A stretch of 64,000 nt of DNA from an uncultured bacterium (GTDB lineage Bacteria; Krumholzibacteriota; Krumholzibacteriia; LZORAL124-64-63): NCBI GenBank assembly GCA_903912525.1, contig CAIWHK010000060.1, positions 1-64,000 of the forward strand, read 5' to 3'. How positions within the stretch are numbered: the stretch's first letter is position 1; every line of letters starts with the position of its first letter. The notes under the pieces are model-generated. The model did no database searches and had not been told where the DNA came from. It saw nothing but the letters and a program-made list of their open reading frames with translations. The position numbers and the translations under genes are program-made. Shown here piece after piece: positions 27,601 to 36,997 of the stretch.

Positions 27601-28018
27601 CCACGGCCCGCTGGTCGTGCTGATCAACGAGGACACCGGCAGCAACGGCGAGTTTTTCGCCGAGGCCATCAAGCGCCTGAAGCTGGCCAAGGTCATCGGC
27701 ATGCGCACGTGGGGTGGTTCCATCGGCATCGAGCCGCACCAGGACCTGGTCGACGGCGGCGGCATCACCCCGCCGCAGTTCGGCCTCTTCGGCCTGGACG
27801 GCAGCTGGCCCATCGAGGGCTGGGGCGTCGAGCCGGACATCATCGTGATGAACATGCCGAAGGACGTCGTCGACGGCAAGGACACGCAGCTGGACTACGC
27901 CATCGACTACCTGCAGAAGGAACTGGCGACCAACGGCGCGCAGTGGAAGATCCCGGCCGCGCCCGCGTACCCGGACAAGAGCAAGCCGCGGATGAGCGCG
28001 GACTACCAGGGGAAGTAG
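24662..28018 (+). CDS. Secreted tricorn-like S41 protease
   Basis: A 1,118-residue protein with a signal peptide (residues 1-26, ending A-A-A-N-A-A). Residues about 30-700 carry WD40/PD40-like propeller blades, visible as repeated S-P-D-G-K and W-S-P-D-G motifs; these form the two propellers of tricorn proteases. Residues about 740-820 are the C1 core (E-T-W-R-I-Q-R-N-F-F-Y), 830-920 a PDZ domain, and 930-1085 the S41 peptidase core. The catalytic serine is in D-T-G-S-N-G-E-F-F. The GTG at 24662 follows AGGAGG by 8 nt. The family degrades peptides left by other proteases; a periplasmic place is inferred from the signal. A strong terminator follows. Confidence 0.92.
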   Translation: MKRLSLLLVLLTSLLLGIAAANAAAPDQPGYLARYADIGGGNIVFTYEGDLWLVPEQGGEARRLTTHAGSEVMGKISPDGKLIAFTAEYDGGNDIYVMDVLGGEPKRLTWHPAADTMLDWCPDGSGVVISSNREYPNRGQLFKVFLDGGMEMRLPVDRGSLASVAPDHSGLAYNRINRQTATWKRYEGGMAQDIWVKDLKGGDITKITDWTGTDSFPMWGQGAIYFISDREDGTLNIYAYDTTTKQTKRLTTFKDYDVKWPSYGEGKIVFQYGAGLSVLDCATGQVRPVPVTVHSDRRHVREEFMDDAPSIGSFGLSPGGERAVLESRGELLNLPAKDGDAVNLTQSSGSREKYGTWSPDGGRIAFVSDRTGEEQIYIMPAKGGAAKQLTTGTFGFTMQPVWSPDGKSLIFADKFLRLNLVDVATGKTSVVVQGEYDDAWERWGIMDYVWSSDSRWIAYTKQTGNMNEEIWLHDTKTGTGTMVTDNMYNSWSPSFSRDGKYLYFLSNRTFNPIMCRIDQQHIFLDVARPYMVLLQAGGRSPFYKGDTDVPVTVLGATTEGAKDVPAAKKSAGKGAASPSFAPVNIDLAGLGDRILACDGVDAGNWFRLEACDGGFLMLRRNDPEFLKYQNVDDRTGGELDLVKYDLGDKELTDLMTGIANYHQSADGKKLIFRAGSKYGIVDCGKAAKTSDGKLATNGVKLRVDHLAEYRQMFDETWRIQRNFFYDKNMQGTDWQAMHDKYAPFVAGCGSRGDLSYLLGEMISELNLGHTYVQGGDFEPGPAPIRTGLLGCTFTREGEQPFYRFAGIVPGVAWDPKYVSPLREPGVDVKNGDYLVAIDGEQVKYPDNVYAHLVDKAGQNVTLTVASDAAGKVTRTVRLKTLRSEGDLRYRAWVDANLDYVTKKSGGDIAYLHIPNMGEEGLVEFGRSYYAQTEKPAMIIDERYNGGGFTGDMIIDRLERVLWSMTQPREGKSGRNPERVFHGPLVVLINEDTGSNGEFFAEAIKRLKLAKVIGMRTWGGSIGIEPHQDLVDGGGITPPQFGLFGLDGSWPIEGWGVEPDIIVMNMPKDVVDGKDTQLDYAIDYLQKELATNGAQWKIPAAPAYPDKSKPRMSADYQGK

Positions 28019-28050
28019 GGGCCAAGGTTCGCCCGAACAGTTGGATGAAC

Positions 28051-28083
28051 AGGGGCCCCGGCTGTCGAGCCGGGGCCCCTTTC
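28051..28083 (+). terminator. Strong intrinsic terminator
   Basis: AGGGGCCCCGGCT and AGCCGGGGCCCCT form a perfect 13-bp stem with a 4-nt loop (28051-28080), followed by TTCTT. It ends the tricorn-like transcript and faces the convergent subtilisin-like gene. Confidence 0.85.
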
Positions 28084-28151
28084 TTGTGGCATGTCGCAGC
28101 AGGCGACGGCAGACCATCGTCGTCCACGCTGCCGCTTCGGACAGGCCCCCG

Positions 28152-31100
28152 TCAGCGCAGCAACATCATCTTCCGCTCCACGCGCTGCCCGTCCGCTTCC
28201 AGCCGGCTCAGGTACAGCCCGCTGGCGACGTCACGCCCGCTGTCGTCGCGCCCGTCCCACGCCACGGCGTGGACGCCCGCTTCCAACGGCGTGTCGGCCA
28301 GCAGCACCCGCACGAGCGAACCGCGCAGGTCGTAGATCGCCAGACCGGGGCTCGCGGCCTTCGCCAGCTCAAAGCGGATCTCCGTGCGCGGGTTGAACGG
28401 GTTCGGCCGGTTCGCCAGCAGGCCGAAGGCGGGCGCGGGCGTGCCGGGCGTCGCCGACGGCGCCAGCGCGTAGGTCAGGTGCAGGCCCCACGAGTTGAGT
28501 GTCCCGGTGTCGGTGCTGGCCGTGTCCGAGACGAACAGCGTCCAGTTGCCGAAGGCCGGGCCGCCGGCGAAATCGGCCAGCGCGCCGGGGCCGTCCACCG
28601 TCAGCGTCGTCCCGTAGGTGCCGTTGATGTTGTCGGCCGAGCTGCCGGTCCGGTTGTGCAGCCGCACCACCGTGCCGTTCGGCGAGGTCAGCGAGACGGT
28701 CAGGTCGCCGCGCCAGGTGTGGGTCACCGAGATATCGACGGTGACGGCCGAGACGTCGGCGTTCAGCGGCACGTTGATCACCGACGTGATGCCGGTCGCG
28801 TTGTTGTCGGGAATCGCCACAGGCACCGCGCGCACATAGTCCGCCGTGGCCACCGGGTAGATCTGGACGTCGTGGCGGAGAGCCTGTCCTTCCTCGAGCA
28901 CCAGCGGGCGGCTGCTGGCGCCGACGCCGGGCGCGGTCACCGACAGCGTGTAGGCGCCCGCGTAGAGGTTGTCCAGGACATAGGAGCCGTCGGCGCCCGA
29001 CGTGGTGGTGTGACCGGCGCCCACGCTCACGGTCGCGCCGACGACGGCCGTCGAACCGCCCGCGGTGACGGCCAGGATCCGCCCGTAGACCGAGGCCGTC
29101 GAGGCGCCCTGGTCGGCCAGCAGCCAGGAGGCCGCGTTCTCCACGAGATGCCGCGCCGCCGTCGTGTCGGCCAGCGCGCCGACGTTGAAGGCCAGCACGA
29201 CGATCTGCCCGGCGTGCGGCACCACATCGTTGTCGTAGGCCAACACGCCCGCCGCATCGGCGTAACCCGAGGTGCCGAAGACCACCGTGGCGTCCGCGGC
29301 CGGCGAGAGCGCGTCCTGGTCCCCGTAGCCGCCATAGGTCAGGTTGAGCACGGCCGGGAGCGCGTGCGGCGTCTTGGCCAGCGGATGCGTCGGCTGGGCG
29401 ACCTGCAGCGTGCCGGCATTGTCGGCGCGCCAGGTCGTCGCGTGCAGCACGCCGGTGGCGAACGCCGGGTAGCCGGGCGACGAGATGGCGTCGTAGCCGA
29501 CCTCGCCGCCTTCGACGACCAGCTTGCCGCCGCCGGCGGTCCAGTCCTGCAGCAGGGTGCGCAGGGAGGCGCTCGCGACCGGCGCCGTGTTGGCGCCGCT
29601 GGTCAGCACCACGAACTGGGGACCGACAAAGTCGGTCGCCACCACGGAAGTCGCGGCGACCTTGCGCGTCACGTAGCCGGCCTGCCGCAGCCAGCGGTCG
29701 ATGTCGGCCGGCGCCGCCTTGTCGGCAGCGGGTGCGGGCAGCGGGCGCTTGTCGTCGTCGTACTTGAGGTCGTCGCCCAGCGATTTGGCGGTCGTGTCGT
29801 CGATGACCAGGGCCACGCCCAGCGCATCGATGATGGCGAAGGCGTGCGGGCCATCGTTCACGGTGTTGGGAGCAGCAGCGACATCCGTGGCCGCCACCGA
29901 GTAGCTGAAGGCGTCGCCGGTCGCCAGCGAGCCGGCCGCGACCGGGAACGGCGCCGCGTAGCTGCCGCCGCCCTGCGGCGCCAGCGTGAAGCCGGCCTGG
30001 GCGACGCCGTTGATGCTGTAGGCCACGGTCACCGAACCGATGCCGAGGTTGTCCGTCACCTGCGCGCGGACGATCACCGGCCAGGTCAGCAGGGGCTGGT
30101 CGCCGATCGGCGTGTGCGCGATGACCGGCGCCGTCACGTCCGGCCCGACATGGAAGGTGAAGGGCGCGCCCGCGCCGCCGGTCGGCAGCGACGTGACGAT
30201 GCCGCCCGCGTCGCCGGCCGACAGGTAGTACTCGACGTCCGTGCCGGACGCCTGGGCCGGAATGGGGGCCGAGTAGCTGCCGCCGCCGCCGGATGCGAGC
30301 GTGACCGCCTGCCACGCGCCGCCGCCGGCGCGCCAGTGCAGCTGCAACTGCGCCGGATCCAGCGCCAGGCGGTCGGTGATCGTCGCGGTCACGAGGTAGT
30401 CCGAACCCGTATTCTCGGTGTCGGCCAGCGGCGTGTGCGCGATCGAGGCGCCGAAGTAGAACACGGCGTTGTAGGCGTTGAGGATGCCCCAGCCGTAGTC
30501 GTTGTCGGGCGCGCCGGCGCGACTGGCCGTCGCGCGCATGGCCTCGCGCACCTGCATCGGCGTCAGCGTCGGCACGCGCGACAGCACCAGGGCGGCGACG
30601 CCCGAGGTGAGCGGGCACGAGAACGACGTCCCGGACGCCGTCTCGTAGCCGTTGATCGTGCCCACCGAAGCGACGTGGTTGCCCGAGCCCAGCGCGGCGA
30701 CGTCGGGCTTGATGCGCCCGTCGGCGCTCGGTCCGGGCGAGGAGAACGAGGAATAGGTGCCCGTGCTGGTGACCGCGCCGACCGCGATCACGCTGTCGCC
30801 GTCCGCCGGCGCGACGATGTGGTTCCAGGCGGCGCCGCGCTCGTTGCCGGCCGAGTTGCAGACGACGATGCCCTTGCCCGCGGCCAGGTCGGCCGCGATG
30901 GTGCAGGCGGCGGTGTTGCCGTCCATGTCCGCGAAGGTGAACCAGTCGATGTAGCCCAGCGAACTGGAGACGACGTCGACGCCGAAGGTGTCCAGCCACT
31001 CGATGCCCGCCACCCAGTTGTCTTCCTCGGCCGGCACCTCTTGCGACGTGTCCTCGGTCTTCGCCAGCACCAGCGTGGCGCCGTAGGCGGGCCCGACATG

Positions 31101-31931
31101 GCTCCCCGGCGCGTAGCCGGCAACCGTCGACATGGTCATCGTGCCGTGGCTGTCCTGGCCGGACGGGTCCCCGGGCTGGTTCTCGACGACGCCGTCGTTG
31201 TTGACGAAGTCCCAGCGCGCCAGGACCGGCAGGGGCGACAGGCACTCGTGCGTGGTGCGGAAGCCGGAATCGAGCATGCCGATGATCACGCCCTGGCCGT
31301 GGAAGCCCGCTTCATGCACCTGGGGCACGGCGATCTGCTCGAGGTCCGCGAGGTTGCCGCCGTAGTTGATGGTCCACTGGGCGCTGTCGGCCGCGTACGG
31401 CGCCGCGGCGGCGGGCGCGGTCACGATCGCCGGCGCCGGCTGGGCGCGCCGCACCAGCGTCACGGCGCGCACCTGCGGCAGGGACGCCAGCGCGTCCACC
31501 TGTGAGGCATCGACGTCGAAGCTCGCGGCGTTCAGCCAGCGTGAGACGCGGCGCAGGCGGGCGCCGGTCGCCGCGACCGCATCGACGTGGGCCGCGGACA
31601 CCGGCAGGTCGGTGACGTCGACCAGGCGGGCCTGCCCGTCCAGTGACTTGTCGTCCGTCATCACTTTGGCGCGCCGCGCGACGGCATGGTCGCCGAGCTG
31701 CTCCTGGGCCCGTGCCAGCGCCGCGTCCAGGTCGCGCCCGGTCAGCCCCTTGTCGGTGAACCAGACCCACACCGCGACCGTACCGTCGGCATTGCGCCCC
31801 GCGAACGCCGGATCGGCCAGGGCTGCCGTGGCGCCGGGTGAAACGACGGGAGTGTTCGCAGACTCGGCGCTGCCCGCAAGCAACGCGGTGAGCAGGCCGG
31901 CCAGGATCAGGATGCGGGCACGACGATTCAT
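28152..31931 (-). CDS. Secreted multidomain subtilisin-like (S8) protease with FlgD-like sorting domain
   Basis: A 1,259-residue exported protein; the ATG at 31931 follows GGAGG by about 9 nt. A signal peptide and a propeptide-like region (to about residue 180) precede the S8 domain. The catalytic triad is Asp in G-M-L-D-S-G-F (about 220), His in D-S-H-G-T-M (about 260) and Ser in G-T-S-F-S-C-P (about 432). Residues about 530-690 are Ig-like. Residues about 700-940 look like a class I glutamine amidotransferase fold. A carboxypeptidase-regulatory domain follows (about 943-1025), then a P-type proprotein convertase domain (about 1030-1155) and a FlgD/T9SS-like end (N-P-F-N-P, W-D-G-R-D). Likely anchored outside the cell, role in protein degradation. 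Confidence 0.9.
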   Translation of the reverse strand: MNRRARILILAGLLTALLAGSAESANTPVVSPGATAALADPAFAGRNADGTVAVWVWFTDKGLTGRDLDAALARAQEQLGDHAVARRAKVMTDDKSLDGQARLVDVTDLPVSAAHVDAVAATGARLRRVSRWLNAASFDVDASQVDALASLPQVRAVTLVRRAQPAPAIVTAPAAAAPYAADSAQWTINYGGNLADLEQIAVPQVHEAGFHGQGVIIGMLDSGFRTTHECLSPLPVLARWDFVNNDGVVENQPGDPSGQDSHGTMTMSTVAGYAPGSHVGPAYGATLVLAKTEDTSQEVPAEEDNWVAGIEWLDTFGVDVVSSSLGYIDWFTFADMDGNTAACTIAADLAAGKGIVVCNSAGNERGAAWNHIVAPADGDSVIAVGAVTSTGTYSSFSSPGPSADGRIKPDVAALGSGNHVASVGTINGYETASGTSFSCPLTSGVAALVLSRVPTLTPMQVREAMRATASRAGAPDNDYGWGILNAYNAVFYFGASIAHTPLADTENTGSDYLVTATITDRLALDPAQLQLHWRAGGGAWQAVTLASGGGGSYSAPIPAQASGTDVEYYLSAGDAGGIVTSLPTGGAGAPFTFHVGPDVTAPVIAHTPIGDQPLLTWPVIVRAQVTDNLGIGSVTVAYSINGVAQAGFTLAPQGGGSYAAPFPVAAGSLATGDAFSYSVAATDVAAAPNTVNDGPHAFAIIDALGVALVIDDTTAKSLGDDLKYDDDKRPLPAPAADKAAPADIDRWLRQAGYVTRKVAATSVVATDFVGPQFVVLTSGANTAPVASASLRTLLQDWTAGGGKLVVEGGEVGYDAISSPGYPAFATGVLHATTWRADNAGTLQVAQPTHPLAKTPHALPAVLNLTYGGYGDQDALSPAADATVVFGTSGYADAAGVLAYDNDVVPHAGQIVVLAFNVGALADTTAARHLVENAASWLLADQGASTASVYGRILAVTAGGSTAVVGATVSVGAGHTTTSGADGSYVLDNLYAGAYTLSVTAPGVGASSRPLVLEEGQALRHDVQIYPVATADYVRAVPVAIPDNNATGITSVINVPLNADVSAVTVDISVTHTWRGDLTVSLTSPNGTVVRLHNRTGSSADNINGTYGTTLTVDGPGALADFAGGPAFGNWTLFVSDTASTDTGTLNSWGLHLTYALAPSATPGTPAPAFGLLANRPNPFNPRTEIRFELAKAASPGLAIYDLRGSLVRVLLADTPLEAGVHAVAWDGRDDSGRDVASGLYLSRLEADGQRVERKMMLLR

Positions 31932-32209
31932 CTGGGTGGACCTCCGGATGCAACATATGACACCATCGGAAACAGGCCGCGATGGTAGCACACGGGCTCG
32001 GTGAAGTGCGCGTTCAAAGCCACCGGAGGTGATGCCGATGGTGCGCACTGTCGGGACGATTTTGTGATAAATGTGCCGAAGATATGCTTGATTTGCACGG
32101 CGTCCCGGTAGGACGATGACGCCGACGACCGGACGGCAGTCCGCAATACTTGCGCCGGCGCAAGTCGTCGTCGGTCGAGGCGATCCACATGGTTGCGTGA
32201 GGTGTTCCG
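31932..32209. other. Divergent intergenic region containing palindrome copy 3
   Basis: This 278-bp gap separates the subtilisin-like gene (minus) from the small membrane protein gene at 32210. The AT-rich part, 32055-32100, may hold promoters. The palindrome at 32149-32164 lies 45 bp before the small gene. Confidence 0.6.
32149..32164. repeat. Palindrome CTTGCGCCGGCGCAAG, copy 3 (upstream of 32210)
   Basis: Exact copy of the palindromes at 6246 and 24146; here also extended to 18 bp (32148-32165). It is 45 bp upstream of the next start codon, a typical operator distance. Confidence 0.9.
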
Positions 32210-32542
32210 ATGTCACCCGAAAGCGATGAGGCCACATCGAACCCGACACCTCGGCCCTGCGAACCTGCGGAGGACTTCGATCCCGATCTCCTCCCTACTC
32301 AATGGGGCCCGCTCATGTTCCGTTGCGGTCGATTGACCTTCGAGGAACTGTTGTGGAGCACGGGCATCACCTGTTTCGGCGGCTACATGGCGTACGACGG
32401 CATCACGAGTTCCATGGTCATCTCGAAATACGCGGGGATCCTCTGCGGCTCGGGCGTCGCGCTGGCCGGTCTCGGCATCTTCTTCAAACTCATCAAATCC
32501 GGTGATCTGTCCTTCCATCGCGTCGGGACACGCGATTCGTAG
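32210..32542 (+). CDS. Small predicted membrane protein of unknown function
   Basis: The 110-residue product has a polar, acidic N-terminal 45 residues, then two hydrophobic stretches (G-I-T-C-F-G-G-Y-M-A-Y-D and Y-A-G-I-L-C-G-S-G-V-A-L-A-G-L-G-I-F-F). These suggest one or two membrane passes. A GAGGTGTTCCG precedes the ATG. Two cysteines, in T-C-F-G and L-C-G, lie in the hydrophobic parts. No family is recognised. It could be a real small gene or an unused frame; the codon use and ribosome-binding site support the former moderately. Confidence 0.55.
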   Translation: MSPESDEATSNPTPRPCEPAEDFDPDLLPTQWGPLMFRCGRLTFEELLWSTGITCFGGYMAYDGITSSMVISKYAGILCGSGVALAGLGIFFKLIKSGDLSFHRVGTRDS

Positions 32543-32763
32543 CGATCTCGGCGGCGTACCCGAACCGGCGCCACCGTCCCTGCAGGAACACCCGGCGACC
32601 CGGTCCCGCACGACGAAGTGATCGCGATCCGGCGCATGTCGCCGTTCCGCAACAGGTTGCCCGATCGGCGCCGTTCTGGCCCCAACCCTGCTTGGCTACC
32701 GTCGCGACAGCAGGCCTGGATATCGCCCAGGCTCGAGTCCCGACACCGAACCGGAGGGTCCTC

Positions 32764-33924
32764 ATGAAACGCATCCTGACCATCGCCGCCGCCCTCGGCC
32801 TGCTCCTGTTCCTGACTGCCGGGTGCAGCCAGGACGGCACGCCGGCCGGGTCGGAGACCAGCGCCACCGATGACTACTCGACGATCGACCTCAGCCAGGA
32901 CTTCGGCGGGCTGACCGTCACGGACGAGAACACGGCCTTCGACGATCCCGAGATGAAGGCGATGCTCGCCATGGAAGCGCAGGATGAGGTCGCCGATCCC
33001 GTCGCCGTCATGCCGGACGTGGTGGCGATGGACCGGATGGGCCGCGAAGCGAGCTCCGTGCCGGACAGCCTGCGCCCGCAGTTGACGTTCCTGTCCCTGC
33101 GCTGGGGCCACCTGGCGGGTCTGCGCGACGCGCTCGACGACAGCGTGGCATGCGACGTCACCGACTGGACCGGCTCGCTCAGCGTGGATCGCGGCGTGCT
33201 CGTGGTCCGCCGCAAGATCGCCTTCGAGTCTCCCCGCGACCATCTCGTCTTCCCGCGCATCGATCGTCGCACCGTGGCGCTGGTGTCGCACACCGGTTGC
33301 GGCTTCGACGGCCTCGTGATCCAGGTCCTGGAGCGCCCGGACACGACCGGAGCGGTGCTCGAGCCCAACCGGCTGCACATCAACCTCGGTCCCTACACCG
33401 CCGACTTCGATATCGCCGACCTGGCGACGATCGAGGAAGTCGTCGCTGTCGACGCGTTCGGCAACAGCATGGAGCTGACCGGCTTCAACCCGCGCGAGGC
33501 GCGCGCGTGCCCGAAGGGCTTCCTGTCGGCCCGCTACCGTCACCTGCCCGCCGACCGGCCGGACTCGCTGGCGGGCGGCGGCACGATCCTGGGGCACTAT
33601 GCCGGCGCGTGGCGCACGCTGGACGGCCGGCTCGACGGCTTCATGCGCGGCGCCTACGGCCTCGACGCCGACGGCCAGCACGTGTTCGTCGGCAAGTACA
33701 TCGGTCGCAACGGCCACTTCCGCGGCCGCATCCGCGGCACCTGGGCCGAGGGCGCGGCGGCTGACGACCTGGTGAGTTTCGAAGGCCAGTGGTTCGGCGC
33801 CGCCGGTGCCGCCGAGGGCGTGCTGGCCGGCGACGGTCACCCGGTCGAGGGTTCGGCCGGCGGGTTCCTGGTCGGGCGTTGGGCGACGCTCTGCGACCCG
33901 GACGCCGTCGACACCGTGCGCTAG
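32764..33924 (+). CDS. Lipoprotein of unknown function
   Basis: A 386-residue protein with a lipoprotein signal: M-K-R, a hydrophobic run, then L-T-A-G-C, so Cys20 would be lipidated and the protein anchored to a membrane. GGAGG lies 6 nt before the ATG. The mature N-terminus is acidic and probably flexible. After residue 130 the sequence becomes a beta-rich region containing repeated G-x-Y/F-x-G turns, such as G-H-Y-A-G-A-W and G-R-W-A-T. I do not recognise a domain. A strong terminator follows at once, so it is transcribed alone or as the last gene after 32210. Confidence 0.8.
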   Translation: MKRILTIAAALGLLLFLTAGCSQDGTPAGSETSATDDYSTIDLSQDFGGLTVTDENTAFDDPEMKAMLAMEAQDEVADPVAVMPDVVAMDRMGREASSVPDSLRPQLTFLSLRWGHLAGLRDALDDSVACDVTDWTGSLSVDRGVLVVRRKIAFESPRDHLVFPRIDRRTVALVSHTGCGFDGLVIQVLERPDTTGAVLEPNRLHINLGPYTADFDIADLATIEEVVAVDAFGNSMELTGFNPREARACPKGFLSARYRHLPADRPDSLAGGGTILGHYAGAWRTLDGRLDGFMRGAYGLDADGQHVFVGKYIGRNGHFRGRIRGTWAEGAAADDLVSFEGQWFGAAGAAEGVLAGDGHPVEGSAGGFLVGRWATLCDPDAVDTVR

Positions 33925-33935
33925 AGCGATTCCCG

Positions 33936-33972
33936 AAGGCGCCGCCCCTTGCCGGGCGGCGCCTTCTTTTTT
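33936..33972 (+). terminator. Strong intrinsic terminator after the lipoprotein gene
   Basis: AAGGCGCCGCCC (33936-33947) pairs perfectly with GGGCGGCGCCTT (33954-33965), followed by CTTTTTT. Confidence 0.88.
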
Positions 33973-34034
33973 CGGCTTGATATCGCCGTTGCCGCAGCCG
34001 CCCGGGGTGGCTATGCTGGCGCCCATGGAGGCGA

Positions 34035-35435
34035 ATGACGCATGACGACCGACGACCGGACATGACCCGCGGTCGCCGCTGGCTGGCATGGGCGGCCCTG
34101 GCCTATGCCTCCATCCTTCTCGCTGTCTTCCTCGGCCTGAACTACCTGTACGTCGGTGCGCGCCAGAAGCTGGACGACGCGATGGGGCAGCGCCTGCTGG
34201 GCGTGGCCCGAAGCGTCGCGCTGATGTGCGACGGCGAGCGCATCTTCCTCGCCACCCTCGGCGACAGCCTCGGGCTCGACTACCTCGACGGACTCGCGGC
34301 GGTCTGCGACACCATTCGGCAGTCGGAGTCGCTGGCCGAGATCACGCTTACCGACCCGGTGGACGAGCGCGTGCTGATGTCGACGTCGCAGGCCCTGCGC
34401 CGCGGCGATCACAACGACTTCCTGGCGCTCGATCCCGGGGCGGTCGCCTCGGCGAGCGGCGGCGTGGCCGCTGCGGGGCCGCTCTACCGGGACCCGCGCC
34501 TGCCCGGCTCGTTCCAGAAGTCGGCCCACGCGCCGGTGTTCAACTACTCGACGGAAGGCGCCTACCAGGTGGGGCTGCTTACGGTCAGCGGCAGTCCCGA
34601 CTTCTTCTCGGCGCTGGGGCGCCTGCGCCGCGCCGCCTGGCTGACCGCCGCGGTCGTGCTGGCCGTGCTGGCCGCGCTGGGCGTCGTCCTGCAGAGGATC
34701 CATGTCGCGCTGGCGCGCTACCGCGCTTCGGTCATGCGCCAGGAGAATCTGGCCGCGATGGGACGCATGACCGCGGGCATCGCCCACGAGATCCGCAATC
34801 CGCTGGGGATCATCCGCGGCGCCGGGCAGCATCTCGAGCGCGTCCTCGGCGAAGCCGGCATCCAGGACGAGGTGGCCTCCTTCATCCCCGAAGAGGTCGA
34901 CCGCCTGGACCGCATCCTGACCGGCTACCTCGCCTTCGGCGCGGGGCAGGACGCGCCTCCCGAGGACTTCGACCTGGGCGACTGCCTGCGTCGCAGCGCG
35001 CGCCTGTCGGCCGGCGAGCTGCAGAAGCAGGGCGTGGAGATCGACCTGCCGGGCGTCGAGCCGGGCTTGATTGTGCGCGGCGATCCGCGTCGCCTGCAGC
35101 AGGTGTTCCTCAACCTGCTGTTCAATGCGCGCGACGCCATGCCGGACGGCGGGCGCATCAGTGTGCAGGCGGTTGCCGAGCCGGGCGCCGCGCGCGTGGT
35201 CGTGACGGTGACGGACGAAGGCACGGGCCTGGGCGGCGTCGATCGCCAGAAGTTGTTCGAGCCCTTCTGGACGACCAAGGAGAAGGGCAGCGGCCTGGGG
35301 CTGGCCATGTCCCGCCGGATCGTGGAGGATATGGGCGGTACGCTGGAGCTCCGCGACCGGCCTGACGCCCGCGGCGCCCAGGCCGTGATGGCGCTGCCGT
35401 TGTCGTCGGCCCAGGCGCCGAACCGGGAAGGATGA
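34035..35435 (+). CDS. Membrane sensor histidine kinase
   Basis: A 466-residue two-component sensor. Membrane segment 1 (about residues 15-37) and segment 2 (about 197-219) enclose an extracytoplasmic sensing region of about 160 residues. The HisKA domain has the H-box G-I-A-H-E-I-R-N-P-L, with the phosphorylated histidine, and the ATPase domain has the N-box F-L-N-L-L-F-N-A-R-D-A, then G-T-G-L-G and G-S-G-L-G-L. A GGAGG lies only 3 nt before ATG 34035; ATG 34062 is an alternative. The response regulator starts 4 bp after its stop, so the two are certainly co-transcribed. The architecture matches the NtrB/AtoS-type partner of a sigma-54 activator. The stimulus is unknown. Confidence 0.92.
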   Translation: MTHDDRRPDMTRGRRWLAWAALAYASILLAVFLGLNYLYVGARQKLDDAMGQRLLGVARSVALMCDGERIFLATLGDSLGLDYLDGLAAVCDTIRQSESLAEITLTDPVDERVLMSTSQALRRGDHNDFLALDPGAVASASGGVAAAGPLYRDPRLPGSFQKSAHAPVFNYSTEGAYQVGLLTVSGSPDFFSALGRLRRAAWLTAAVVLAVLAALGVVLQRIHVALARYRASVMRQENLAAMGRMTAGIAHEIRNPLGIIRGAGQHLERVLGEAGIQDEVASFIPEEVDRLDRILTGYLAFGAGQDAPPEDFDLGDCLRRSARLSAGELQKQGVEIDLPGVEPGLIVRGDPRRLQQVFLNLLFNARDAMPDGGRISVQAVAEPGAARVVVTVTDEGTGLGGVDRQKLFEPFWTTKEKGSGLGLAMSRRIVEDMGGTLELRDRPDARGAQAVMALPLSSAQAPNREG

Positions 35436-35439
35436 CTTC

Positions 35440-36792
<1,353 letters not shown>

Positions 36793-36842
36793 GCCGGCCG
36801 TTCCCGGGGCGGCGGAGCGTACCGCTGCGTACGGGGCCGGCT

Positions 36843-36857
36843 GCGAGCCTTGCTCGC
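36843..36857. promoter_or_regulatory. Inverted repeat upstream of the sigma-54-like promoter
   Basis: GCGAGC-CTT-GCTCGC is a perfect 6-bp inverted repeat with a 3-nt spacer, about 80 bp upstream of the -24 element. This is a usual place for an NtrC-type activator site. No known site is matched; the role is inferred from position. Confidence 0.35.
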
Positions 36858-36925
36858 TGGGGAATTGGGCGTCTTGCAAGTTGTTTTGATGCAGAGGCTT
36901 ACGGTGTTGGCGCCCGCGGTGGGCG

Positions 36926-36941
36926 TGGCATGAAGCCTGCT
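36926..36941 (+). promoter_or_regulatory. Sigma-54-type (-24/-12) promoter
   Basis: TGGCATGAAGCCTGCT matches TGGCACG-N4-TTGCW at 9 of 11 positions, and the invariant GG and GC are separated by 10 nt as required. The start codon at 36998 lies about 57 nt downstream of the -12 box. It sits directly behind an NtrC-type regulator gene. Confidence 0.55.
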
Positions 36942-36997
36942 ACTCCGCACTGGTTCACAAATGTCCGGCAGCAGCGATCAAGCGAATGAGGTGCGCC

